Shown: one piece after another, positions 54,601-62,208 of the stretch
Numbering within the stretch: position 1 is the first letter of the stretch
Layout: each line of letters begins with the position of its first letter
Origin: Verrucomicrobiaceae bacterium
GTDB taxonomy: Bacteria; Verrucomicrobiota; Verrucomicrobiia; Verrucomicrobiales; Verrucomicrobiaceae
DNA length: 64,000 nucleotides
Reading direction: 5' to 3'
Assembly: GCA_027489965.1 (NCBI GenBank)
Contig: JAIXZA010000162.1
Location: forward strand, 1-64,000
Position numbers and translations under genes: made by a program
The notes under the pieces: generated by a model
Databases searched by the model: none
Told to the model about the DNA's origin: nothing
Seen by the model: only the letters and a program-made list of their open reading frames with translations

Positions 54601-55322
54601 TCCGGCTCAATGGTGGCGTCGGGCCTGCCGAAATCACCGCTGATGGTGCACTGGTGCAGTATTTGAAGATCGTTGATGTAACCCCTCCGCCAGCCAGCGC
54701 GCCGCGCACCAGTTATTTCCAGATCGGTAATCAAGGCACCTTCACTTGGACGAGCAATGCTGGTCCCCACGACAACATCATTGGCTACCGCATCAGCATC
54801 GGCACCACGCCTGGAGGCAACAATTTAGTCAGCAATGCCAGCGTCACTGGCACAGACTATGTCTTTACTGGTAACCCTGGGCAGACCTACTACGCCACGC
54901 TCACCGCCGTCAGCGGCGCAGGGGTGAGCAGTTCTGCTGGCAGCTCAGATACAGGCAGCCCCAATCCGAATAGCCAAACTACTGCCGTCATGCTGCTCAG
55001 CCCGACTGACGATCAGGACAATGATGGTACCAACAATCAAGACGAGGCTGCCGCAGGCACGAACCCATTGGACCGAACAAGCCGCTTCGCGATCACAGAT
55101 GTGACACGGAGCGGCAATAACATAAGCCTCAGCTTCCCAACGGTGACCGGCCGGTTCTACCACGTTTATAGCTCCACCGACCTCGTATCCTGGACTCTTG
55201 AGGATGAGCCTTCGGCAAAAAATCGCGCAGGCACAGGCAGCCCGATCAGTTTCACGGACCTCAATGCAGCTGGATTACGAAAATTCTACCAATCCCAAGC
55301 CACCACCGGCATCATCCCCTAA
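51630..55322 (+). CDS. Secreted GH13 alpha-amylase-family protein, 1230 aa
   Basis: Starts with signal peptide MICLLLFSLFTTTAFA; its ATG overlaps the previous stop (ATGA). Residues 17-400 are beta-sandwich modules, the last resembling a starch-binding or pre-catalytic unit (ATVRYRFGTGTWFYYGDRDHAV). The GH13 barrel spans about 420-900 with region I INVMLDFVANH, nucleophile Asp676 (SLRCDFGQG), acid Glu705 (FVFMAETL) and His766-Asp767 (LNLTGHDEIM). Fibronectin-like modules follow, then QDNDGTNNQDE and a C-terminal FPTVTGRFYHVYSSTDLVSW module shared with the two upstream genes. All three catalytic acids are present, so it should be active on alpha-1,4-linked glucans or maltodextrins outside the cell. 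Confidence 0.88.
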   Translation: MICLLLFSLFTTTAFAWVANEVDFPGDGQGWDLATTNSYKFTGPDGSAEWFRFEWTASAADSDYNFKMVTGNNWTQDYGGNLIFPKNELAILYYQPLGDSASKLSGGVISGKRYLFTVKDPGLANTFISVMELSSAPVSITTVSRNATTGLITINLTGAPSAEEKVYVRFTDSNWTYSQVIQAQVTGSTATTTIPDLKDGKTYQWYAMTSTATPDKFHNSYATDALTISYRKDVSGNFTITGVPRISNLTINSASGPYQTTKFFIDEIAADSLSLNVSTTFNAGTAPSEVQVLTNLNRRDKADQDNNGDGVADGILPPPRDLATTGETHYYKAYAMTNSSGSTWTTTLPVTITGAYRATVRYRFGTGTWFYYGDRDHAVVVSPKKTLEMILYEINTLTIEATANNQAGRSTFVDLLSAADGDTDGYDHMNLDYFNTIQTNCLWFQPIHPTGGLGVENDPATSAPYVPGSPYATKNFFAVNPAFGSANTESSAMSEFQNFVAKADAYTGSVGTINVMLDFVANHTAWDAIYGQVGVDLGLTGSATTAIPVNWYSRTSDYGQPATYFTSLTDKDKAVAPDRNDFGKWADVADLYFGRYSAQWRYDSYPTEASRPHKNEDDFVDFNSLSPEVIKLWRYIGQYPMYWLQQTGHSLSNSTTGTYAQRLTADDKGIDSLRCDFGQGLPNPLWEYIINKTRSVKWNFVFMAETLDGAEPGYRSNRVFDILNESIVFQFTGNPPVNKEWALQSALESRRSGYRTGAILLNLTGHDEIMPDNDTWLNATRYGALSTVPGLPMIFNGQEQGIQRFNQTANNWHFDGFETDHELNFGKRVPHFKKWNRAQFWTNPPPKNGGLAQWYGRVNWARLNSPAIKSINQYYLDQKIGGGTPADNIFAIAKYEQASASPAFKDVVLCFANLFEHNATAPGTGITTHFDTSETFDIRGGVGDPLWNLLGLQNSAARQYNVRNLASSNATANLWPSARTGSDIYSNGIFVRLNGGVGPAEITADGALVQYLKIVDVTPPPASAPRTSYFQIGNQGTFTWTSNAGPHDNIIGYRISIGTTPGGNNLVSNASVTGTDYVFTGNPGQTYYATLTAVSGAGVSSSAGSSDTGSPNPNSQTTAVMLLSPTDDQDNDGTNNQDEAAAGTNPLDRTSRFAITDVTRSGNNISLSFPTVTGRFYHVYSSTDLVSWTLEDEPSAKNRAGTGSPISFTDLNAAGLRKFYQSQATTGIIP

Positions 55323-55481
55323 CCAATCATCACAAGCTTCTGATTCGCAAGATTTTCAGCCGTCATTTTGGTCAATTAAACAATTGATCTCCAGTGTAGG
55401 AGTCCTCAAAATCGCATCCCACCAAAAAACCATTAGAATAAAAGATCCTATCTTTCGCTTCTATCTGTCTTTGTCCAGCCC

Positions 55482-58070
55482 ATGAAAATCAATCCTCAAC
55501 TCCGCCCTCTCGTCGCAGGCCTGCAACTTGCCGCGCTAGCTCTCTTCGTCGGACAATCGTACGCCGGAAATACCTGGGATGGTGGTGGTGGCGATAATAA
55601 CTGGGGCACTGGCGCAAACTGGAGTCCAGATGGCTCGCCTGCGCCTGGGAGTGGAAACGATATCTTCTTCGGTGGAAGCACAAGGCTGTCCCCATTCAAT
55701 AATTACACCAACTTCGACGATTGGAGAAACATCACCTTCAATTCAGGAGCGGGCGCGTTTAATCTATTTGGCAATTCGATCGATCTCTTTGGCAAAATTG
55801 AAAACCTGAGCACGAACTCGCAGTCTGTCTCCCTGACGTCGGTTGCTCTGAACAGTGCAACGGCGAATGAGTTTAATCCCGTCAACGGGAACATGACTAT
55901 CTTCAGCACAAACATTTTCACCAATGGCAATCAGCTGAAAGTATTTGGTAACAATGGATTCACGCTCTCTTTCTCATCAGGGACAAATATTCAGCAGGCA
56001 GGCTCGGTGGCGATCAACCAAAACAGCACGGTGATCTATAACAGTGCCCACACCTACACTGGGGACACGTTTGTGAATGCAGGAAGGCTTCAGTTCAACA
56101 CGGGTAGCTCTGCGACTGCAACCACGATTCGTATTGGAGACACAACTGGTTCTGCCAGTGCAGAGCTGGGCCTAATCGCTGCGACAGGTGGGCAAACACT
56201 TGGCAATACCATTGTTTCTCGTGCTGGTAGTTCAGGCGTGCGTAGCATCAATTCACAAAATACCAGTGGCACGAATACTTTGAACGGCGTGATCGCTTTG
56301 GATGCCGCAATGACCATCACACAGGCACTTGGCGGTAGCCTCAGTCTTTCGGGAAGCTTTTTTGATGTGAAACAGCAGGTATTAACACTGAATGCTCTGG
56401 GATCTGTTGATATCAGTAAACCTTTGAATAGCTCATTTGCCTCAGGCGGTTCGTTGGTTAAACAAGGTTCTGGAACTTTAGTCCTCTCAAACACTTCGAA
56501 TAATTATACTGGAACAAACAACACCCTACTTAATGCAAATGGCACGCAGATCGCCGCTGGTACTCTAGCCATCGCTGCTGACACTAGTCTTGGTCTGGCT
56601 CCAGCAGGTGCTTATAACAATATCCAATTCACAGGCACGGGCACTCTTCGTAGCAATGCATCCATTAGCTTGAATTCTAACCGCAACATTAGCATTGCTA
56701 GTGCCGCTACAGCAACTTTTGATAACAATGGCAATACCTTTACTGTTAACGGGGTTGTCAATGGCACCGGAGGCAACTTGGTAAGCGCTGGCTCTGGAAC
56801 AACCGTGCTAACGGCTGACAACACTTACACCGGCACAACTTCTATCAGTGCAGGCACACTTCAAATCGGCAATGCAACCTCTATCGGCAGCCTCGGCAGC
56901 GGTGCTGTAACCAACAACGCGGCACTTGTTTTCAATCGCTCCGGCAACTTCACGCTGAGCAATTCCATTAGTGGTAGTGGATCGCTGGCGCAAAGTGGCA
57001 GCAATACCATCACCATCGCCAGTGCCAATACTTACACAGGGTCAACAACCGTCAACTCAGGCACGTTACTCGTGAGCGCTAATCAAGCACTTGGCACGGC
57101 CGCAGCTGGAACGACGGTGAACAGTGGTGCTGCACTTCATCTTAGCGCTGTCAATTACTCTACCGCAGAAGCTCTCAGCATTAACGGCGCCGGAGTCGGT
57201 GGCACTGGTGCTCTATACAATGTCTCTGGCAATAGTACCTATGCTGGACAGATCTCAGCCGTCACCAATGCGACTATTGGAGCAGCGTCTGGCAGCGTCT
57301 TAACGTTAACAGGAGGTCTCGTGAAAGACGGCACCACACTAACGGTTTCTGGACCAGGCCGCGTGAACGTCAACACAGTCGGAATCAGCGGTCCTAGTGC
57401 TAACAGCGATTTGATCGTCAATGCCGCAACTTTAGTTACCACTGTGGCAAGCACCTACAATGGTCCAACCACCGTCACCAACTCCGGCACCTTGGTTGCG
57501 AACAATACCTCGGGCTCGGCCACAGGGACTGGCAATGTCACGGTTTCTAGCAACAGCACACTCAGCGGCACAGGCGCAGTGAATGCAGGTTCTGGGAACT
57601 TTGTCACCATCAACGGCACCCTACAGGTCGGTGATAGCACCTTGGGATCACCTGTAGCCTCTAGCTTTACTCTGAACTCAGGTGGTGGTAGCACCGTGCT
57701 AGGTTCGAGTAGCCTGCTGCAATTTGACCTCTTCTCTCGCGGTGGTGACCTTAGCGCTACAGCTTCAGCGGCTGACTACATCCGCCTCTTTGGTGGTCTA
57801 GATGCCACAGCAGGCGGCACTCTGGTGATTGCTAATAACGGCGTCACTGGATTTGCCCTGGGCGATAAATGGAGACTTTTTGATCTCTCTGGCCCTGGAG
57901 CAATCTCAGGGATTCTGGGTCTGAATTACTCTTCCCTCGGGCTCGGCCCATCCCTTTCAGCAAGCTTCGACAGTGGAACAGGTATCTTTAGCATCGTTCC
58001 TGAGCCTTCCCGCATGGCATTGCTGTTCATAGGAACTCTCGGAGTCATCCTCCGCCGTCGCCGTCGATAA
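55482..58070 (+). CDS. Autotransporter-associated beta-strand repeat protein with PEP-CTERM anchor
   Basis: 862 residues, signal peptide ending near residue 28 (SYAG). The mature part starts with NTWDGGGGDNNWGTGANWSP, the usual opening of these proteins, then carries several beta-solenoid repeats of the form G-S-G-T-x-V-L-x-x-x-N-T-Y-T-G-x-T-x-x-x-x-G-T-L. The C-terminus is a textbook PEP-CTERM sorting signal: VPEPS, a hydrophobic helix (MALLFIGTLGVIL) and RRRRR. Export and anchoring would need an exosortase, which is not encoded here. It sits 159 bp after the amylase gene and may be a surface adhesin or scaffold. Confidence 0.9.
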   Translation: MKINPQLRPLVAGLQLAALALFVGQSYAGNTWDGGGGDNNWGTGANWSPDGSPAPGSGNDIFFGGSTRLSPFNNYTNFDDWRNITFNSGAGAFNLFGNSIDLFGKIENLSTNSQSVSLTSVALNSATANEFNPVNGNMTIFSTNIFTNGNQLKVFGNNGFTLSFSSGTNIQQAGSVAINQNSTVIYNSAHTYTGDTFVNAGRLQFNTGSSATATTIRIGDTTGSASAELGLIAATGGQTLGNTIVSRAGSSGVRSINSQNTSGTNTLNGVIALDAAMTITQALGGSLSLSGSFFDVKQQVLTLNALGSVDISKPLNSSFASGGSLVKQGSGTLVLSNTSNNYTGTNNTLLNANGTQIAAGTLAIAADTSLGLAPAGAYNNIQFTGTGTLRSNASISLNSNRNISIASAATATFDNNGNTFTVNGVVNGTGGNLVSAGSGTTVLTADNTYTGTTSISAGTLQIGNATSIGSLGSGAVTNNAALVFNRSGNFTLSNSISGSGSLAQSGSNTITIASANTYTGSTTVNSGTLLVSANQALGTAAAGTTVNSGAALHLSAVNYSTAEALSINGAGVGGTGALYNVSGNSTYAGQISAVTNATIGAASGSVLTLTGGLVKDGTTLTVSGPGRVNVNTVGISGPSANSDLIVNAATLVTTVASTYNGPTTVTNSGTLVANNTSGSATGTGNVTVSSNSTLSGTGAVNAGSGNFVTINGTLQVGDSTLGSPVASSFTLNSGGGSTVLGSSSLLQFDLFSRGGDLSATASAADYIRLFGGLDATAGGTLVIANNGVTGFALGDKWRLFDLSGPGAISGILGLNYSSLGLGPSLSASFDSGTGIFSIVPEPSRMALLFIGTLGVILRRRRR

Positions 58071-58096
58071 GTTTTTTGAGTTTTACTTCCCTGAAG

Positions 58097-58123
58097 AAGC
58101 CGTGCAGCCCAGCGCGGCTTTTT
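58097..58123 (+). terminator. Intrinsic terminator after the PEP-CTERM gene
   Basis: AAGCCG pairs with CGGCTT; further G-C pairs are possible inside the loop. TTT follows. It begins 26 bp after the stop codon. Confidence 0.6.
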
Positions 58124-58141
58124 CATAAACAGCTCGGGAGC

Positions 58142-58159
58142 TTGTGAAATTTTTCACAA
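58142..58159. promoter_or_regulatory. CRP/FNR-type inverted repeat upstream of nuoD
   Basis: TTGTGAAATTTTTCACAA: 8-bp arms around TT, containing TGTGA-N6-TCACA, the core of E. coli CRP sites. It ends 55 bp before the nuoD ATG. The match is seen directly; which regulator binds in this phylum is unknown. Confidence 0.6.
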
Positions 58160-58214
58160 ATACATCTTGCCGCCATTTCGGCAGCGTAGAATAGTCTGAA
58201 CCACCCCCTATCTG

Positions 58215-59474
58215 ATGCCTACCGTCACGCGAGACTACGAATCCCCAGACACCGCTGCCCAAGCGGCGCGGCATCTTGAAAACATGGAAGAGACCACGAC
58301 GGACCTCGTCGGTGAGAAACTCGTCCTCAACATGGGCCCCTCTCACCCAGCGACGCATGGCGTGCTGCGCATGATTTTAGAGCTGGATGGTGAGATCATC
58401 ACCAAGGCTGAGCCGGACGTTGGCTACTTGCATCGCGGCGACGAAAAGATCGCCGAAAACATGCATTACAACCAATTCGTGCCCTACACGGATCGGTTGG
58501 ACTATTTGGCCCCACTGGCAAACAATGTGGCCTATGCCTTGGCCGTTGAAAAGCTCATGGGCTGGGAAGTGCCTGAGCGTGGTCGTGCCATCCGTGTCAT
58601 TTGCTGCGAGTTGGCTCGTATCTCCGCGCATTTACTTGGCGTCGGCGTTTTCGCGATGGACGTGGGTGCGATGACTGTCTTCCTCTACACCTTCACCGAG
58701 CGTGAGAAGATCTACAATCTATGTGAGCAGCTCACAGGTGCGCGTTTCACCACGAGCTACACGCGTGTTGGTGGCCAGATTCGGGATCTGCCAGATGGTT
58801 TCATCGCCGCTGTTAGGAAGTTCCTTGATGAAGTGGAACCTGTGATCGACGAGACAGACAAGCTGCTCTCCCGCAACGCCATCTTCATCGGACGCACACA
58901 GGGCCTTGGCATCATCACCAAAGAAGACGCTATCGGCTACGGTCTCAGCGGTCCGAATTTACGCGGTTCAGGTGTGGAGCATGATCTGCGCAAAGCTGCC
59001 CCTTACCTCGATTACGAGAAGTATGAATTCGACATCCCTGTGGGCGCTCATGGTGACTGCTATGATCGTTACCTCGTCCGCATGGAAGAAATGCGTCAAA
59101 GTGTGCGCATCCTGCGTCAGGTGCTGGACCAGCTGCCTGGTGGACCGATCAATGTGGCCGATGCGAAAGGGCTGCTGCCAAATAAGGAGCGCGTCCTGAT
59201 GAAGATGGAAGAACTCATCCATCACTTCATCCTTGCCACTCAAGGCATTGATGCACCTGCTGGGGAAGTTTATTTCGGGGCTGAGAATCCTAAAGGCGAG
59301 CTCGGCTTCTACATTCACAGCAAAGGCGGCGGTGTCCCTTATCGTCTGAAAATCCGCAGTCCGTCCTTCCTGAACCTAAGCGTGCTCTCAAAGATCATGC
59401 CTGGTCACATGCTGAGCGACGTCCCCGCAGTTCTCGGTAGCCTTGATTTTGTCATGGGCGAATGTGATCGGTAA
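58215..59474 (+). CDS. nuoD: NADH-quinone oxidoreductase subunit D
   Basis: 419 residues, full length. MGPSHPATHGVLRMILELDGE, VGYLHRGDEKIAE, RVICCELARISAHLLGVGVFAMDVGAMT and the C-terminal DVPAVLGSLDFVMGECDR are the hallmarks of the 49-kDa subunit of complex I. The quinone-site His (HPATHG) and Tyr (NQFVPYTDRLDY) are present. No NuoC fusion is present. nuoE follows 39 bp downstream, but no other nuo gene lies within the window, so the complex is encoded in separate loci. A CRP-like site precedes it. Confidence 0.97.
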   Translation: MPTVTRDYESPDTAAQAARHLENMEETTTDLVGEKLVLNMGPSHPATHGVLRMILELDGEIITKAEPDVGYLHRGDEKIAENMHYNQFVPYTDRLDYLAPLANNVAYALAVEKLMGWEVPERGRAIRVICCELARISAHLLGVGVFAMDVGAMTVFLYTFTEREKIYNLCEQLTGARFTTSYTRVGGQIRDLPDGFIAAVRKFLDEVEPVIDETDKLLSRNAIFIGRTQGLGIITKEDAIGYGLSGPNLRGSGVEHDLRKAAPYLDYEKYEFDIPVGAHGDCYDRYLVRMEEMRQSVRILRQVLDQLPGGPINVADAKGLLPNKERVLMKMEELIHHFILATQGIDAPAGEVYFGAENPKGELGFYIHSKGGGVPYRLKIRSPSFLNLSVLSKIMPGHMLSDVPAVLGSLDFVMGECDR

Positions 59475-59513
59475 TCACGCGCTGCTGGAAATAACTTTTT
59501 ATCTGTAACCACG

Positions 59514-60014
59514 ATGGCTCTGGCAATCTCCGCTGAACTTGAAAAACAAATGGACGAGGTAATCACGCATTACCCCATGTCGAAGCGCAGCGCCGTCTTA
59601 CCGCTCCTGCACCTCATGCAGGAGCACTTCCGTTTCATCAGCGATGAGATCGTGAACTGGGTGGCAGCCAAGCTCAGCCTTGAGCCAATCCAAGTCTTAG
59701 AAGTCGTCACCTTTTATCCCGGCTTCCGCCAGTCAGCTCCAGGCAAATATCACATTCGCGTTTGCCGCACCCTTTCCTGCGCCATGGCGGGTAGTTATGA
59801 GCTAATGGATTCCCTTTGCCAGACGGCCAAGATCGATCGCAGCCACTGTGATCATCATCATCCCATCGCCGTTAGCGAAGATGGTAAATACAGCATCGAA
59901 TTCGCTGAATGCTTAGCCAGTTGTGGCTTCGGTCCCGTCTGCATGGTTGAGGACGACTTCTTTGAAAAGGTGGATCCCAGCAAAGCGGCTGAGCTTCTGG
60001 CCAAGTATCCTTAA
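59514..60014 (+). CDS. nuoE: NADH-quinone oxidoreductase subunit E
   Basis: 166 residues of the 24-kDa thioredoxin-like subunit. The [2Fe-2S] cluster ligands are the Cys pairs in VCRTLSCAM (C-x4-C) and ECLASCGFGPVC (C-x3-C). The N-terminal helical region (ITHYPMSKRSAVLPLLHLMQE, then SDEIVNWVAAKL) is typical. It is one of the NADH-dehydrogenase module subunits that pass electrons from NADH. It is co-transcribed with nuoD and ends at a strong terminator, with no nuoF following. Confidence 0.96.
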   Translation: MALAISAELEKQMDEVITHYPMSKRSAVLPLLHLMQEHFRFISDEIVNWVAAKLSLEPIQVLEVVTFYPGFRQSAPGKYHIRVCRTLSCAMAGSYELMDSLCQTAKIDRSHCDHHHPIAVSEDGKYSIEFAECLASCGFGPVCMVEDDFFEKVDPSKAAELLAKYP

Positions 60015-60017
60015 CAC

Positions 60018-60053
60018 AAAAAAGCGTAGCCCAAGAGTGAGCTACGCTTTTTG
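60018..60053. terminator. Bidirectional intrinsic terminator
   Basis: AAAAAGCGTAGC pairs with GCTACGCTTTTT, a 12-bp stem around a 10-base loop. T-runs lie on both strands, serving nuoE (plus) and the convergent pseudopilin gene (minus). Confidence 0.93.
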
Positions 60054-60073
60054 GTAAATTGACAGCAAACCGA

Positions 60074-60712
60074 TTAACGCCAAGAGACAATATCGTCTTT
60101 GGTGTTAGCAATCTTGTCGGGTCCGTAGCTTTGGATGGCAGCAGAAACGGAAAGAAACTTGGGAGCTTTTGCTGAGATTCTTTGGTCATTGTTGCTGGCA
60201 TCAGGATTGGCGATGCGATTGTCAAAATTGGTGTCTAAACGGATGCTGTAAGGCATCCCCCAGATATCAACAAGCTGCATGGGCGCTCCGGTACCTGTGC
60301 CACCACTTGGATCGATCACGCCAAAAGTTTGTCCATTCTTGGCAAACGGAAGATCGATGAACTTGATTTTACGAGCATTCAGATTTGGAGATGCGCCTGG
60401 ATCTGTTTGCGCCATCAAAATGTTCACAATCGGAGTTTGACCGTTGGTAAGAATCGGCGCCGCATCATCTCCACCTGACGTGCCAGCACTGGTAATTGGA
60501 AACCGATTGTATTCGGCTTGATAGCGACTGATGGCGACTTGGACATCTTTCATCGTCGCTTTGATGCGTAGGTTGTTGGCATTCTGCATCACCTTATTGG
60601 TCACCGGCACAGCCAGCGCAGCAAGAATGGCGATGATGGTGATAACGACGAGCAACTCCACTAGGGTGAAGCCACGCTTCAAAGAGCGATAATCTAGGCG
60701 ATTCGATTTCAT
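60074..60712 (-). CDS. Type II secretion / type IV pilin-like pseudopilin (GspG-like)
   Basis: 212 residues from ATG 60712; upstream in-frame starts add a non-pilin sequence. The prepilin signal SLKRG/FTLVELLVVITIIAILAALAVPV is textbook: cleavage after Gly, N-methylated Phe and Glu5. A short leader precedes it. The soluble domain has RIKATMKDVQVAISRYQAEYNRFP, as in GspG, and ends SYGPDKIANTKDDIVSW, an Asp-rich tip like the Ca2+-binding C-terminus of GspG and verrucomicrobial pseudopilins. It would be assembled in the inner membrane by the T2SS or pilus machinery. It is isolated from other secretion genes. Confidence 0.9.
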   Translation of the reverse strand: MKSNRLDYRSLKRGFTLVELLVVITIIAILAALAVPVTNKVMQNANNLRIKATMKDVQVAISRYQAEYNRFPITSAGTSGGDDAAPILTNGQTPIVNILMAQTDPGASPNLNARKIKFIDLPFAKNGQTFGVIDPSGGTGTGAPMQLVDIWGMPYSIRLDTNFDNRIANPDASNNDQRISAKAPKFLSVSAAIQSYGPDKIANTKDDIVSWR

Positions 60713-60871
60713 GGTTTTTGATGGGGGGTAGGAAAGCTCAGCGATGTCCGCCACCTGACGTTCACAGCATGAACTTTGTTTATCCAAAGTTTAATCAAAA
60801 ATGACCCCGTTCGTCAATACTTGATCCAACAACAACAAAACACAGGCTCTTTGACAGACATAGCTTTGCTC

Positions 60872-60893
60872 TCATTGAATGCCGATTCAATGA
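60872..60893 (-). terminator. Hairpin just after the UDP-glucuronate decarboxylase-like gene
   Basis: TCATTGAAT-CGGC-ATTCAATGA, a perfect 9-bp stem with a 4-base loop, begins 2 bases after the stop on the minus strand. No T-run follows, so it may end transcription weakly or protect the 3' end. Confidence 0.5.
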
Positions 60894-60895
60894 TC

Positions 60896-61831
60896 TTACT
60901 TCCCTCCGACAACGGTTGCGAAGTAGGCGATGGCTTTATCCAGCCCATCAGATAGTGGCACGGTGGGGTTCCAACCCAGTTCTTTTTGCGCCAAGCTGAT
61001 ATCTGGGCGGCGCTGCTTTGGGTCATCACCTGGAAGTGGTAAATGGGTGATTTTGGATTTTCCCCCTACCTTTTTCAGCACCAGATCCGCCAGTTCTAAC
61101 ATGGTAAATTCACCCGGATTACCAATGTTGACCGGGCCTGTGCAGCTGGGATGATTCATGAGACGCACAAAGCCTTCGATCAGATCGTCCACATAGCAGA
61201 AACTGCGGGTCTGTGTGCCATCACCATAGATGGTTAAGTTTTCACCTTTCAGTGCCTGAACAATGAAGTTAGAAACCACGCGGCCATCATCGGGTAACAT
61301 ACGCGGACCGTAGGTATTAAAAATACGTACGACTCGAATATCGACGCCATTTTCACGATGATAATCAAAGAACAGCGTTTCTGCCACTCGCTTACCTTCG
61401 TCATAACAGGCGCGGATCCCGATGGGGTTCACGCTGCCCTTGTAGGACTCGGGTTGAGGATGGATTTCGGGGTCTCCATAGACCTCAGAGGTTGATGCTT
61501 GGAATACCCGTGCACCCGTGCGTTTTGCTAAACCCAAAGCATGCATGGCCCCAAGGAACGATGTCTTGGTCGTTTTGATCGGATTAAACTGATAATGCGG
61601 CGGTGAAGCTGGACAGGCCAGATTGTAAATCTGATCCACTTCAAACTTATAAGGATCACAGACATCATGCCGAATCAGCTCAAACCTTGAATTGTCAAGA
61701 AGGTGCTCGATGTTGCGCTTTCTACCTGTGAAGAAATTGTCCAAGCACAAAACTTCATTGCCTTCATTGAGCAGTCGTTCGCTGAGATGGGAACCGAGAA
61801 ATCCGGCACCGCCGGTGATTAAAATACGCAT
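60896..61831 (-). CDS. UDP-glucuronate decarboxylase-like SDR epimerase/dehydratase
   Basis: 311 residues. NAD loop ITGGAGFLGSHLSERL, then NLACPASPPHYQFNPIKTTKTSFLGAMHALGLAKR, ASTSEVYGDPEIHPQPESYKGSVNPIGIRACYDEGKRVAE and RIFNTYGPRM. The Y-D-E-G-K active site and the ACPASPPHYQ segment are those of UDP-xylose synthase (UXS/UGD-like) rather than RmlB. It would make UDP-xylose or a related nucleotide sugar for surface polysaccharide. The length matches bacterial UXS. It stands alone, followed by a hairpin and the pseudopilin gene. Confidence 0.9.
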   Translation of the reverse strand: MRILITGGAGFLGSHLSERLLNEGNEVLCLDNFFTGRKRNIEHLLDNSRFELIRHDVCDPYKFEVDQIYNLACPASPPHYQFNPIKTTKTSFLGAMHALGLAKRTGARVFQASTSEVYGDPEIHPQPESYKGSVNPIGIRACYDEGKRVAETLFFDYHRENGVDIRVVRIFNTYGPRMLPDDGRVVSNFIVQALKGENLTIYGDGTQTRSFCYVDDLIEGFVRLMNHPSCTGPVNIGNPGEFTMLELADLVLKKVGGKSKITHLPLPGDDPKQRRPDISLAQKELGWNPTVPLSDGLDKAIAYFATVVGGK

Positions 61832-62208
61832 AAGATGGGATCGTCAGACTTTGATTATGAATCAGTAACTTCGATTGATAAACCAAAAAGAAGGAGAACC
61901 GGACACATTCGTGCAAGGGTTCTTCTCTTGCCCCACCTGCACTTAGCCGTTTTTTCTCCAAAGGACGTAACAGCGCAAAGATCACGGAATAGTACGAATC
62001 CAGGTTTTAACGACCGCACTAAGATACGTAACTGAACTAATTTTGGTTTTGGGCACGCCGGATAGGCAATTCGGCGATCAAGGGGTGATCATTTCAGACA
62101 GGATCCAAGATCCGAACTTAATGGCAGGGCCATGATCCAGGGATTCATCTATTTTGTAATGGCAGCTACTGTCCAGATCTGACACATTCTTCGACGATCA
62201 CTCCTCCT
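61832..62208. other. Intergenic region without recognised genes
   Basis: 377 bp between two divergent genes. It should hold both promoters, but no convincing -35/-10 pair was found. Two small inverted repeats are visible (GATCA-N5-TGATC at 62076-62090, and GCCG...CGGC just before it). No coding sequence or RNA recognised. Confidence 0.6.

Noticed and set aside
56500..57550. Repeated short motifs resembling a repeat array
   Set aside because: They are coding repeats of an autotransporter-type beta-solenoid in frame with the PEP-CTERM protein; spacing and spacers do not fit a CRISPR array.
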